A stretch of 64,000 nucleotides of DNA from Campylobacter sp. MIT 21-1684 (GTDB taxonomy: Bacteria > Campylobacterota > Campylobacteria > Campylobacterales > Campylobacteraceae), in assembly GCF_026241315.1 (NCBI RefSeq), contig NZ_JAPHNA010000003.1, positions 1-64,000 on the forward strand. The letters run 5' to 3'. Position 1 is the first letter of the stretch, and each line of letters opens with the position of its first letter. Below, piece after piece: positions 17,541 through 26,527 of the stretch. The notes under the pieces were generated by a model. It searched no databases, was not told the DNA's origin, and worked only from the letters and a program-made list of their open reading frames with translations. The position numbers and the translations under genes are program-made.

Positions 17541-18187
17541 CGAAGTACTCCATAATGTAAATGCACACAACGATCTGCAAATTCTGCAAGTTTTGGATTG
17601 TGAGTGATTAAAATAATAGTTCTTCCTTCTTTTTTTAATTTTTGAAGTACTTCAAGAACAATCTGTTCATTAGCTTCATCTAAATTTCCTGTAGGTTCAT
17701 CAGCAAGCAAGAGTTCTGGATTATTGATTAAAGCTCTAGCTATACATACTCTTTGTTGTTCTCCGCCACTGAGTTCATTTGGCAAATGATTAAGACGGTG
17801 TCCCAAACCAACTTTTTCAAGTACATTTCTTGCATCCTCTTCATCTATACTTGAGTGATAGTACTGCGAAAGCATTACATTTTCAAGAGCATTGAGATAA
17901 GGTATGAGGTGAAACTGTTGGAATATAAGCCCTATTTTTTCACGGCGAATCTTTCTTTTAGCCTCTTCGCTTAATTGCTCTAAATTTGTGCCATTTAAAA
18001 TATATTCTCCACTACTTGGGTTGTCCATTAAGGAAAGTATATTGACAAGAGTAGATTTTCCACTTCCAGAAGGTCCCATAATAGTTAGCCATTCACCTTG
18101 ATGAATAGATAAATTTATATCATTCAAAGCTTTGACTTTTCCAAATTCTTTACACAAGTGTTTTATCAAAATTAATTCTTTCATCAT
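17537..18187 (-). CDS. ABC transporter ATPase (LolD/MacB type) of iron operon
   Basis: 216 residues. Walker A GPSGSGKST, Q-loop LIFQQFHLIPYLNA, signature LSGGEQQR, Walker B LLLADEPTGNLDE and H-loop ITHNP. The QFHL pattern and size fit the LolCDE/MacB/FtsE class, which drives periplasmic mechanotransmission rather than solute import. The partners are the two FtsX-like permeases directly upstream, overlapping by 4 bases. Confidence 0.92.
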   Translation of the reverse strand: MMKELILIKHLCKEFGKVKALNDINLSIHQGEWLTIMGPSGSGKSTLVNILSLMDNPSSGEYILNGTNLEQLSEEAKRKIRREKIGLIFQQFHLIPYLNALENVMLSQYYHSSIDEEDARNVLEKVGLGHRLNHLPNELSGGEQQRVCIARALINNPELLLADEPTGNLDEANEQIVLEVLQKLKKEGRTIILITHNPKLAEFADRCVHLHYGVLR

Positions 18188-19302
18188 TCGCCTTTCAAAT
18201 TTTCACAAACATTAATTTTTAAAGCCTGTCTTAATGGAAATACAGCGGCAATAAGTGCAAAAATTAAAGAAATGATACAAGCTGCAAAAAGAGCTTTAAA
18301 ACGAAAATCAATATGTGCATTAAAAATTATAATGCCAAAAACATTCGCTAACACTATACCACATAATGCCCCCATAATACTTGCCACCAGACTAACTACA
18401 AAACACTCACTAGCAAAAAGTGTGATGATTTGACTTTTTGTAGCCCCTAAGGCTAAACGCAAAGCTATTTCTTTTTTACGTGAAAAGATAATAGCGCTTA
18501 AAGTAGTATTAACACTTGTTGTAACTATAATTAAAATAACTAAAATTATAAGAAACATTAAGGCTTTTATTTTATTAAGCACAAAGCTTTCACTTAGAGA
18601 TACTGATGATATAGGTTTTACTTCTGTGCTGTCATTAGTCAATGTTTGGGCTTTGGCGTTTATACTTTCATAATCTCCATAAACCACAGCATTAGCATAA
18701 TTTATACCTTGTGTATCGCTTAAATTTTGCACTACACTTAAAGTTGCTAAAAGCAAAGAATCAAATTCATCACTAGAACTAACAATAGCTTTTATAGTAA
18801 GCTTGAGACTTTTTCCATTATTCTGATTATAAATTTGTACTTCATCGCCAACTTTTTTTTCAAGCTGTTTTGCTAAATCAACACCTAAAATTGCTGATTT
18901 GTCATCTAAATCATTTAAAGATAAAGAACCACTTTTGAGCTCCATAAAAGGTTTTGTGATTTTCAAAGCTTTAAAATCTGTTCCAAGCACTATAGCACTT
19001 GTACTGCCTAGATTAAAAAATTCAAAAAGGAAAGGACTCACCGCTTTTGCTTGTAAATCTTGCTTTAATCTTTCAAATTCATCATTTGAGATAAAATTTT
19101 GCTCCTCTTTTGGATTAAGCATAACGTTTGCACCGTAAGCTTTTAATTCTTTAGAAAGTTTTGTATCTATATCAAAATAGATGTTTAAAAATGCAGAGCA
19201 AGTTAGAGCTCCAATGAATACGGACAAGAGGATAATAAAAAGTCTCTGATATGAAAAACTAATGCTTTTATAGACTTCAGTAAAGAAAAATTTATCTGCC
19301 AT
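18184..19302 (-). CDS. FtsX-like/MacB-type ABC permease
   Basis: 372 residues. N-terminal helix (about 18-40), a periplasmic MacB_PCD domain (about 45-240), then three helices of the FtsX domain starting near ALMFLIILVILIIV, with SRKKEIALRLALGATKSQI, the characteristic FtsX loop. Pairs with the longer permease encoded immediately upstream, overlapping it by 11 bases. Substrate unknown; the operon context is iron uptake. Confidence 0.88.
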   Translation of the reverse strand: MADKFFFTEVYKSISFSYQRLFIILLSVFIGALTCSAFLNIYFDIDTKLSKELKAYGANVMLNPKEEQNFISNDEFERLKQDLQAKAVSPFLFEFFNLGSTSAIVLGTDFKALKITKPFMELKSGSLSLNDLDDKSAILGVDLAKQLEKKVGDEVQIYNQNNGKSLKLTIKAIVSSSDEFDSLLLATLSVVQNLSDTQGINYANAVVYGDYESINAKAQTLTNDSTEVKPISSVSLSESFVLNKIKALMFLIILVILIIVTTSVNTTLSAIIFSRKKEIALRLALGATKSQIITLFASECFVVSLVASIMGALCGIVLANVFGIIIFNAHIDFRFKALFAACIISLIFALIAAVFPLRQALKINVCENLKGE

Positions 19303-20590
19303 AAAGCACCTCAGCTGGAGCGAGATTTGTGATATTTTTTAAAGGCAATAAGCAACCAAGTAGGACGATTATTCCTGCAAAGACAAGACTAAGTGGCAAA
19401 GTTGCAAAAGCAATACCAACAAAATGTCCAAAAATGCTTAAACTTATAAGCTCACAAAGCCCTATACCGAAAATAAAACCAAAAAACGCTGCTATTAAAG
19501 CAACTACAAGATTTTCACTTGCAAACAAGAAATAAATTTCAAAAGTATTCGCCCCTAAAACTTTTAAAAGCCCTATTTCTTTTTTTCGGCGATGAATTTC
19601 AGAACTCATAAGACTTGAAATAGCTATGCTTGCGACTATGAGACAAAGAAGACTTGTTACACTAAGCAAAGTTTGTATTTTTTTTACTACTAAACTTTCA
19701 GCATCACTTATAGCATTTAAAGGCTTTGCACTTGCACCTTTTAAATCTTCTTCAATTTGATAAGCAATAGAACCCACATAGGCGGTACAATACCAAGTAT
19801 CGTATTCAAGCTGATTTAAACTACCCACATCACGTCTTGCTTTTTGGGCTAAGTCATTTTCAGGTATGGTTAAAGCTGAAACTTCAGCCCTTGAATACAT
19901 ATTCTTTTTGTCAAATAGATTTTGGGCAAGTGCAAGAGAGCTTATGATTTTATTTGACATTTTATCAGCGTGCAATACGATTCCTACAATTTTGACACTT
20001 TGTTTTTTTGTAGCACTTTCTAAAACAAGAGTATCATTAATTTGCAAACCATTATTTTTTGCAAAATCTTCACCTATCATAACTTCATCTAAGCTATCAT
20101 CTTTTGCCCATCTACCATTTACCTCTAAAAAAGGGTATAAAGTTTTAATACCTGTGCTAAAATCTTCTTCATCGGCAATATTTAAGAATTTTTGAAAATA
20201 CGTTCCTGTTAAGAGGGCTTCTTTTATTTGATTGTTTAAAGGATTTCTAACTTGTATTTTTCCTTCTAAAAAAGGAGCAAAAGCGGTAATATTATTACGC
20301 CAAAAAATCTCTTTTATAATGTGCAAATCCTCTTCATAGAGGTAGTTTTTATTTTTAAGCGGCTCATAAATTTGATTCCCTATTTCTATACTAAGACTCG
20401 AACCTTTAGGAAGTATAAGTATATTTGAACCATAACTTCTAAGTTGTTTTGTTACTTCATCGTTGATACTTAAAGTTATATTTAGTAGTGTACAAAGTAA
20501 AAGGGTGGCAAGCAAACAAGTAAGAAAAGTGAGGGATTTTTGAATTTTATTTCTAAAAAGAGAATTTTTTAGCATTCTAACCAACATCAT
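19292..20590 (-). CDS. FtsX-like/MacB-type ABC permease
   Basis: 432 residues. N-terminal helix (about 17-40), long periplasmic MacB_PCD domain, and the FtsX three-helix domain with HRRKKEIGLLKVLGANTFEIYFLF. It is longer than its partner mainly in the periplasmic domain. Overlaps the DUF2318 gene by 14 bases. The two unlike permeases probably make a heterodimer with the downstream ATPase. Confidence 0.88.
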   Translation of the reverse strand: MMLVRMLKNSLFRNKIQKSLTFLTCLLATLLLCTLLNITLSINDEVTKQLRSYGSNILILPKGSSLSIEIGNQIYEPLKNKNYLYEEDLHIIKEIFWRNNITAFAPFLEGKIQVRNPLNNQIKEALLTGTYFQKFLNIADEEDFSTGIKTLYPFLEVNGRWAKDDSLDEVMIGEDFAKNNGLQINDTLVLESATKKQSVKIVGIVLHADKMSNKIISSLALAQNLFDKKNMYSRAEVSALTIPENDLAQKARRDVGSLNQLEYDTWYCTAYVGSIAYQIEEDLKGASAKPLNAISDAESLVVKKIQTLLSVTSLLCLIVASIAISSLMSSEIHRRKKEIGLLKVLGANTFEIYFLFASENLVVALIAAFFGFIFGIGLCELISLSIFGHFVGIAFATLPLSLVFAGIIVLLGCLLPLKNITNLAPAEVLYGR

Positions 20591-21974
20591 TTCTCCTTTG
20601 TATTAAAAATTGTGCTTCTTCTGATACAAATTTTTGAGGTTCTTTTTTAAAAATTTCATAATTTTTTTCATTACTAAAATAATATGTAATGCCTTTATAA
20701 GTATAAGAGAATGGAGCTTGTAAATTAATAAGCTTTTCATTTGAAACAGGATCTTGTACTTCTTTTTCTTTAATCTCATTAAAATAATTTGAACCAGCCA
20801 CTACATCTTTTACATTCACACTAACAGTCTTTCCATCATAAATATAGGAAAGAGGGATAGGATTACATCCTCCAGCTTTTCCTACGCTTGGAAGAAAAAT
20901 TCTTACATTACAAGAAATACAAATAAGTTCAGAATCTTTTTTAATATACCCCATATCTCCACAAATCATACAAGCATCAAAAACAGCCACAGGAGAATCT
21001 CTATCTTCTCTTTTATTCATCAAAAAAAAGCGTACAACCTTGCCTTCATTAGTAATATAAGCAAAGCGATGGAGTTTATTATCTCTTAGAAGTTCTATGT
21101 TAAAGACAAATTGTCCCTGTTCATTTGGAATAATTTCAGTTGGAGGATCTATTTTCAAAGGTTTTGAAGAAACATTATGAAAATATGCAAAGATAAAAAT
21201 ACTAAGAATACAAGCAATAAAAGCGCCTCCACAATAATTTTTAATTAAATATGCTTGAGCATTTTGAACGCGAAACTGTATATCTAAAATAAATTGCTTA
21301 CTCCTATTTTTCGGAACTGTTTTTAGACTTAAAAAAATTAAAAAGAATATATAAACAAAAAAGAAATAAGTGCTATAAGTATTTAAATAAACACTTTTTG
21401 CTACATAAGAAAGTAAAATTTCATAGGTATTGATGATATTTTCTCTCATTAAAGTAAGCATAATACTTGAAAATGCTTTGTTAGCTTCGTAAAGAAAGAT
21501 TAAAAGATAAAAAAGAAAAGAGCTTTTTACATTTATCTTGCTTTGCCAAGCTAAAAAAAAGAACAATACAATACACAGCAAAAGCGCTAAGACAAAAAAA
21601 GCCAAAGAACTAATGTTTTGCGTATCAAGTAAAGAATTATTAAAAAGAGGAAAATCTTGTGAAAGGAAAAGGTAAAAATTTGCAAAACAAAAACTTAAAG
21701 CTGCGACAAAAATAAGAGAAAGAATTTCAATTTTATGCCAAAAATAGAAAAGAAAGGAAAAGAGTAAAAGACCTAAAAAAAGAAAATTAACATTAAAAAT
21801 TAAATTTTGTGTCTGTAAATATTGGGCTGCAATAAAAAAAGCAAAATAAGCAAATAAAAAACCCAAAAAAACAGCCAAAAAAGTTTTAGCTATACTTTTT
21901 TGTTGCCGTAAAAAGGCAGTAAAGACAGTAAGAGGAAGAAAAGAAGAAAGAAAATGTACAAAATAAATACTCAT
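20577..21974 (-). CDS. DUF2318 membrane protein with C-terminal YHS-like domain
   Basis: 465 residues. About eight to nine N-terminal helices (to about 265) are followed by a periplasmic DUF2318 region with CMICGDMGY, ICISCNVRIF and GGCNPIP, five Cys that could bind an Fe-S cluster or metal (about 333-365). A C-terminal segment DPVSNEKL...KGITYYFSNEKNYEIF...PQKFV looks like a YHS domain, but the usual metal-binding Cys are Ser or Asn. In the P19/FTR1 operon this protein is the likely redox component that passes electrons for Fe(III) reduction; that role is inferred. Confidence 0.82.
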   Translation of the reverse strand: MSIYFVHFLSSFLPLTVFTAFLRQQKSIAKTFLAVFLGFLFAYFAFFIAAQYLQTQNLIFNVNFLFLGLLLFSFLFYFWHKIEILSLIFVAALSFCFANFYLFLSQDFPLFNNSLLDTQNISSLAFFVLALLLCIVLFFFLAWQSKINVKSSFLFYLLIFLYEANKAFSSIMLTLMRENIINTYEILLSYVAKSVYLNTYSTYFFFVYIFFLIFLSLKTVPKNRSKQFILDIQFRVQNAQAYLIKNYCGGAFIACILSIFIFAYFHNVSSKPLKIDPPTEIIPNEQGQFVFNIELLRDNKLHRFAYITNEGKVVRFFLMNKREDRDSPVAVFDACMICGDMGYIKKDSELICISCNVRIFLPSVGKAGGCNPIPLSYIYDGKTVSVNVKDVVAGSNYFNEIKEKEVQDPVSNEKLINLQAPFSYTYKGITYYFSNEKNYEIFKKEPQKFVSEEAQFLIQRRNDVG

Positions 21975-22010
21975 AATGTCCTTCTAATACTCGGTAGAAC
22001 CGAGTAAAAA

Positions 22011-22550
22011 TTACTTCGGTGTACCTGTGTATTTAAATTTATAATCAACTTTAAACGGTTCAAACCATTTACCAACACCTGTTTCTTCATCAGTATGGCG
22101 ACCAAATCCTTGTTTTTCCGGATTTGTAATATAAAAAGTAAGTTGGTAATTTCCTACTCCAAAGCCACCTTTTTTATCTTTTTCCATAGCAATATTTGCC
22201 CCATAATGAGGACCATCATCTGCTACCATAGGCATTAAAGTTCCTTTTTTAACAGCTCCGGTATCTGTATTCTTAAGCTCATACGCTATAGTCAGATAAG
22301 GTATCCAAAAACCTTCTGGAAAGCCATTAGGATTGTTTTTGAGGGCGTGAATATCAGCTTCTAAGTGAATATCAGCTAAAGATGCTGCTAAATCAATCCC
22401 GCGAGGCTCCATTTCAATAGGCTGAAGATAAACAGCGGCTATTTCCATACCATTAAGTTCTTTTGGATCGCCAATTGGCGCTTCTCCTGCAAAAGCATTC
22501 AAACTTAAAGTCGTTGCTACGACAACTGTTGATAAAATTTTTTTTACCAT
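22011..22550 (-). CDS. p19: Periplasmic iron-binding protein P19
   Basis: 179 residues with a Sec signal peptide ending NAFA-GEA. Homolog of C. jejuni P19 and the FetP/Tp34 family: dimeric periplasmic copper- and iron-binding protein that works with FTR1. Metal-site residues are present as the ME/H pattern: LNGMEIAAVYLQPIEMEPRG with Met and His, and EADIHALKN. Encoded 41 bases after the FTR1 gene with its own AAGGAGT site just upstream. Confidence 0.95.
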   Translation of the reverse strand: MVKKILSTVVVATTLSLNAFAGEAPIGDPKELNGMEIAAVYLQPIEMEPRGIDLAASLADIHLEADIHALKNNPNGFPEGFWIPYLTIAYELKNTDTGAVKKGTLMPMVADDGPHYGANIAMEKDKKGGFGVGNYQLTFYITNPEKQGFGRHTDEETGVGKWFEPFKVDYKFKYTGTPK

Positions 22551-22591
22551 TATGTACTCCTTTTTATTGAAATTAATTTTACAAAAACTGA

Positions 22592-24646
22592 TTATTGTTC
22601 AAACTTCTTATCAATATTTGTAAATTTTATTGTTATACAAACACCAATAACAAGCATTACTAAAACTATGGCTTGGGGAATAAGTGTTTCATAGTAAGGA
22701 TAAATCCCAAGCCATAAAATTGGTTCAAAATTTACACCTATAAGAGTCGGAGTGATAAGTTTTCCTTCTATTAACTCTGCAATAGCTTTGCCTGTAAAAA
22801 CAAAAATCATATAAAAAATAATGTATGAAGTAATATAAAAAAATTGTTTTATAGGAATACGAATAGCCCCTGCTTTCAAAAGATAATATAAAACAATTAA
22901 ACCTATAATCCCTAGTCCTAACCCGGCAAAAATTGCTCCATAATCTGTATTTGTTTTTGCATCAAAAAATAATGCTTGATAAAAAAGTATAGTTTCAGCC
23001 CCTTCTCTATATACAGCTAAAAACACGGTAAACCAAAGTGTTTTTGCCGAATTCTTAGAAAGAGCTGCGATGGCATTTTCTTTAATAAAACTTGCCCATT
23101 TTTTATTTTGCGCATTTGAAAGCAACCAAAAACCCACATAAAAGAGCAAAACAACTGCAACAAGCATAGTGAAACCTTCTATAAGTTCTCTACTTTGTCC
23201 AGCATTTTCTTTAAAAAGCCAAGAAACACAAAAAGCTGTTATAAAACTCAAGATTATTCCTGTCCAAAGTGCTGAATAAGCTATACTAAGGTGTTTTTTG
23301 TTTCCACTTTGAAGCAGATATGAAACTATAGCAACAACTATAATCAAAGCCTCCAATCCTTCTCTCAGAAGAATTGATAGAGCCCAAATAAAAAGGGAAT
23401 ACGGGGTTGAATCTGTAATTTTGCTTGCACCAAGCCTAATGAGACTGTCAAGTTCATTAAATGATTTTTCCAAAGTTTGCTTATCCGCACTTGCCTTTAT
23501 AAGAGCAAGTCCTTGTGAGAAAGTGCTTTCGATTTTAAGTTTTAAAGTACTATCAACAGCACCAATTTTATTCTCCATACCACTTGCTTCAAATATGTCT
23601 AAATATATATTTTGCAAATCATCAATAGTAGAGAGATTGAAACCTTCATAATTCCTTAAAATTTCATTCAAAGCGTCTTTAATATCATCAGCTACTTTAT
23701 TATAGTCCTTTCCTATGCTTGTGTCTGCAAAACCATCGATAGCAAGAAGATTAAGCTGTTCTTTTGGAATTTGTAAAAAAATATCAAAAAGCTGTTCTTC
23801 GATAGCATCTAAATTTGTTCTTAAATCTTTCTCATTAATAGAATTTTCGTTGATCTTGCGAATAAGTGCTCTGATACTTTGTTGGATTTTTTGATCATTG
23901 CCAACTTGAGTAAATTTATTAACAAGAATTTCTACTTTAGTATTACGATAATCATTAAATAAAGCTTCTTGTAAAAAATTCTTACTTTGTTCATAATGTT
24001 TCTCTTTGAAAGCAGTAGCACTTTGACTAAATTTTGTTGAAATAGAATCTAAAATGTATTGCAATTTCATATCCATTGCCGCTGCATTTTGCAAATCATC
24101 ATCTTGTTTATTTACTCTATTTGTGTCTGTTTGCGAATCGCTATCAGGGTTTTCACCCATTATAGAGGCAATTAATGCCTCTGCGTCTTTTTCGCGCTGT
24201 TTATTCGCTTGTATAGATGAAGTTTGAATTGCTTCTTCATCATCGTTTGTATCACTTTTCTCTGCTTTTAAGCGATAGCCGTTTTGTAAAAGAGGACTAA
24301 CTTCATCTAAATCGTAAGAAAGAGTTTCAATTAAGGCCTTAATTTGATCCAAATCCGCTTTTTCTTTATACATACGACGCAAAGTAGAAAATTTTCTTTC
24401 CATCGTAAGAGATTTACGCCCTATATTACGTCCTATGGCTCCTTCCATATTTTCAAAATGCTGAAAATACGCATCTTCAATCATTTTTTTAGCAGCTTGA
24501 TTATCGTCTTTTTTATACAGCTCTATACTTTGTTGTAATAATTCTTTTATAATATTTGCCTCAGCAATATAATCATCAACTCTTGCAAAACTTAAATTCA
24601 CAAGGAATATACTAATGAAAAAAAAAGCATTTTTCAGAATTTTCAT
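22592..24646 (-). CDS. FTR1-family iron permease
   Basis: 684 residues with a Sec signal peptide. A long N-terminal periplasmic region (about 25-410), helical and charged, precedes a 7-helix FTR1 domain. The two REGxE iron-binding motifs are LREGLEALIIV (near residue 428) and YREGAETILFY (near 547). In C. jejuni its homolog works with P19 in acid-stimulated iron uptake. It is the first gene of the operon, about 45 bases downstream of a Fur-box-like site, so iron-starvation induction is expected. Confidence 0.94.
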   Translation of the reverse strand: MKILKNAFFFISIFLVNLSFARVDDYIAEANIIKELLQQSIELYKKDDNQAAKKMIEDAYFQHFENMEGAIGRNIGRKSLTMERKFSTLRRMYKEKADLDQIKALIETLSYDLDEVSPLLQNGYRLKAEKSDTNDDEEAIQTSSIQANKQREKDAEALIASIMGENPDSDSQTDTNRVNKQDDDLQNAAAMDMKLQYILDSISTKFSQSATAFKEKHYEQSKNFLQEALFNDYRNTKVEILVNKFTQVGNDQKIQQSIRALIRKINENSINEKDLRTNLDAIEEQLFDIFLQIPKEQLNLLAIDGFADTSIGKDYNKVADDIKDALNEILRNYEGFNLSTIDDLQNIYLDIFEASGMENKIGAVDSTLKLKIESTFSQGLALIKASADKQTLEKSFNELDSLIRLGASKITDSTPYSLFIWALSILLREGLEALIIVVAIVSYLLQSGNKKHLSIAYSALWTGIILSFITAFCVSWLFKENAGQSRELIEGFTMLVAVVLLFYVGFWLLSNAQNKKWASFIKENAIAALSKNSAKTLWFTVFLAVYREGAETILFYQALFFDAKTNTDYGAIFAGLGLGIIGLIVLYYLLKAGAIRIPIKQFFYITSYIIFYMIFVFTGKAIAELIEGKLITPTLIGVNFEPILWLGIYPYYETLIPQAIVLVMLVIGVCITIKFTNIDKKFEQ

Positions 24647-24690
24647 TGATTGTGTTTTTTCCTTAAAAAATTATTCATATATTAAAAAAT

Positions 24691-24709
24691 AATATTTATT
24701 ATCAAAATA
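24691..24709 (-). promoter_or_regulatory. Possible Fur box of the FTR1/P19 operon
   Basis: On the minus strand TATTTTGATAATAAATATT matches 13 of 19 Fur consensus positions by eye, centred about 54 bases before the FTR1 ATG. The operon's C. jejuni counterpart is known to be Fur-regulated, which raises the prior; AT richness lowers the weight of the match. Confidence 0.5.
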
Positions 24710-24820
24710 ATGCTTAGCCTAAGTATAGTACTAAAAAACTTAAATAAATATAAATTTATAAGAGAACAAAAAACTTGTTTTTGATGTTACATTGCGCTGT
24801 CTAAAAAACTAAATATTGAC

Positions 24821-25276
24821 TTAATAAGATGATTTTCGTAGAAGCTCTTTGCCTTTAAAATAGCCATAAACTGTATGAGAACCATCTTTATTTAATAAAA
24901 TAACAGGATATTCCTCTTCATAGCCTTGTTCCATACCCAGACTTCCTTGAGGCATCCCCGGTGCTGCTATACCAAAAACTCCATTTGGCTTATTTTCCAA
25001 AAGCCAAGATATAGCATTTTCTGGTACATGTCCTTCTATGATATAGTCTTGAATGACTGCAGTATGGCAACTTTGATATTCATTTTTAATAGCAAATTTA
25101 TCTTTTAAAACTTTAAGATCGGCAATTTTATGAATCTGAATTTTATAACCATTGTTTTGCATATAATTTCCCCAAAGCTCACAACAACCACAATAAGGAC
25201 TTTCATAAAGCTGTATTGTTTTATTTTCTGCAAATACAATAGATATAAAAACAAGAATGAGAAATTGTTTTTTCAT
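24821..25276 (-). CDS. DUF411 periplasmic metal-binding protein
   Basis: 151 residues with a signal peptide (MKKQFLILVFISIVFA). DUF411 core: YESPYCGCCELWGNYM with the CGCC pair, SCHTAVIQDYIIEGHVP with a conserved Cys and His, then AAPGMPQGSLGMEQG. Family members bind copper and lie near copper or iron systems. It is separated from the FTR1 gene by 175 bases and is in the same direction, downstream of the divergent gap, so it is probably a separate unit. Confidence 0.85.
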   Translation of the reverse strand: MKKQFLILVFISIVFAENKTIQLYESPYCGCCELWGNYMQNNGYKIQIHKIADLKVLKDKFAIKNEYQSCHTAVIQDYIIEGHVPENAISWLLENKPNGVFGIAAPGMPQGSLGMEQGYEEEYPVILLNKDGSHTVYGYFKGKELLRKSSY

Positions 25277-25342
25277 TATTTCCTTTCATTATTTAGCGTA
25301 CCTTTTATTAAAAGACTTGTATTCTTTTAGAAAGCTGTGAAG

Positions 25343-25427
25343 TGGTGCGGATGAAAGGACTTGAACCTTCACGCATTGCTGCACCAGATCCTAAGTCTGG
25401 CGTGTCTGCCAATTTCACCACATCCGC
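25343..25427 (-). tRNA. tRNA-Leu (anticodon TAG)
   Basis: An 85-nt class II tRNA on the reverse strand. Acceptor GCGGATG pairs with CATCCGC, anticodon loop ACTTAGGAT, variable arm TGCAGCAATGCG, discriminator A, CCA encoded. Last of five tRNAs in the transcript. Confidence 0.97.
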
Positions 25428-25431
25428 GAAA

Positions 25432-25508
25432 TGGTACGCTCAAGAGGATTCGAACCTCTGACCTACGGCTTAGAAGGCCGTTGCTCTATCCAGCTGAGCT
25501 ATGAACGC
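25432..25508 (-). tRNA. tRNA-Arg (anticodon TCT)
   Basis: A 77-nt tRNA on the reverse strand. Acceptor GCGTTCA pairs with TGAGCGT through a terminal G-U and an internal U-G pair. Anticodon loop CTTCTAAG, T-loop GTTCGAATC, CCA encoded. It reads AGA, the dominant Arg codon in AT-rich genomes. Confidence 0.96.
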
Positions 25509-25520
25509 ATAGAATTCTGG

Positions 25521-25597
25521 TGGTGCGCTCGATAGGAATTGAACCCATAGCCTACAGATCCGAAGTCTGTCGCTCTATCCAGTTGAGCTACGAGCGC
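25521..25597 (-). tRNA. tRNA-Arg (anticodon TCG)
   Basis: A 77-nt tRNA on the reverse strand. Acceptor GCGCTCG pairs with CGAGCGC, anticodon loop ACTTCGGAT, T-loop GTTCAATTC, discriminator A, CCA encoded. It has TCG at the anticodon rather than the common ACG. Confidence 0.96.
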
Positions 25598-25600
25598 TTA

Positions 25601-25678
25601 TGGGGTGAGTGATGGGAATCGAACCCACGACCCTCAGGACCACAATCTGATGCTCTAACCGACTGAGCTACACTCACC
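25601..25678 (-). tRNA. tRNA-His (anticodon GTG)
   Basis: A 78-nt tRNA on the reverse strand. The acceptor includes the extra G(-1) pairing with discriminator C typical of tRNA-His. Anticodon loop ATTGTGGT, T-loop GTTCGATTC, CCA encoded. Confidence 0.97.
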
Positions 25679-25688
25679 ATTGTTGAAA

Positions 25689-25766
25689 TGGTCGGGGTGA
25701 AAGGATTCGAACCTTCGGCCCCCTGGTCCCAAACCAGGTACGCTAACCAGACTGCGCTACACCCCG
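25689..25766 (-). tRNA. tRNA-Pro (anticodon TGG)
   Basis: A 78-nt tRNA on the reverse strand. Acceptor CGGGGTG pairs with CACCCCG, anticodon loop GTTTGGGAC, T-loop GTTCGAATC, discriminator A, CCA encoded. First of the five in transcription order. Confidence 0.97.
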
Positions 25767-25785
25767 ATAAAATATAAAAGCTAAC

Positions 25786-25814
25786 ATTGTAATACAAAAA
25801 AGTTTATAAGTCAA
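25786..25814 (-). promoter_or_regulatory. Sigma70 promoter of the five-tRNA cluster
   Basis: On the minus strand TTGACT and TACAAT are separated by exactly 17 bases, with the -10 ending 20 bases before the tRNA-Pro 5' end. A recognisable -35 box is unusual in Campylobacter, where most promoters lack one. Confidence 0.75.
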
Positions 25815-25876
25815 TAAAACTAAGAGTTAGCTAATTGTAGCATTCTAAAAATTTTAATTTAAAATTGCGAGTCAAT

Positions 25877-26527
25877 TTAAAAAAGATTTATCATATATCC
25901 TGTGGAATCTTTTTGAATTCTATAATCATACTTTCCATCAAGATAGATGACTAATCGGTAGTAACCTTTGTGAGAACCAAAATTGATTCGCTTAAAAAGG
26001 GAATTATAGAGTCGAATATTTTTTGTAAGATTGATTTGATTTGATTTAAAATCAATAACAATCTTACTAGGATTTCCTATAGAAAAATCAGAGATTATTT
26101 CATCGGTTGTACTGAGTTTAATTTTGTTTTTGTAAGTAGTGTAGCTAATAAAATCATAAATTTTTCCCGTTTGAGTAGGAATTTCTATATTTGTAAGACT
26201 TTCTGTATTGGAACTATTTTTTTCTGGTATAGTTACAGAAACATCAAATATTTTAGAAGCTTCAGGGGTTTTTGTACGCAAAAGAGTATAAGAATCGTGC
26301 CAATCTATGCTTTTATTAATATCTATGTTAAGTACAGCTTCATTTCCGTCTAGATTAATATAATGAAAACTAATGCTTTTTAAAATTCTTGCTTCCGAAT
26401 TAAATTTTACTGTTTTTCTCTCAAAAATTTCTGGCAAGACAATTTGATTTTTTGTTTCCATTTTAAATGGATTTTCATTCGCATAAAGCATTAAAATTAT
26501 AAAAAATCCAAGAAAAATTCGTTTCAT
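25877..26527 (-). CDS. AMIN-domain periplasmic protein (CgpA-like)
   Basis: 216 residues with a signal peptide ([16 protein letters not shown]). The C-terminal AMIN domain (about 115-216) has SKIVIDF and YYRLVIYLDGKYDYRI. AMIN domains bind peptidoglycan or pilus/secretin parts. Two N-glycosylation sequons are visible, DINKS (Asn71) and EKNSS (Asn104), which agrees with the C. jejuni homolog in this position being a known glycoprotein. Its start overlaps the stop of the FtsB-like gene by 4 bases. Confidence 0.8.
   Translation of the reverse strand: MKRIFLGFFIILMLYANENPFKMETKNQIVLPEIFERKTVKFNSEARILKSISFHYINLDGNEAVLNIDINKSIDWHDSYTLLRTKTPEASKIFDVSVTIPEKNSSNTESLTNIEIPTQTGKIYDFISYTTYKNKIKLSTTDEIISDFSIGNPSKIVIDFKSNQINLTKNIRLYNSLFKRINFGSHKGYYRLVIYLDGKYDYRIQKDSTGYMINLF

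Noticed and set aside
25588-25797. 69-codon frame across tRNA-His and tRNA-Pro
   Set aside because: It overlies two clear tRNAs and their promoter; the coding-like text is an artefact of conserved T-arm sequence.
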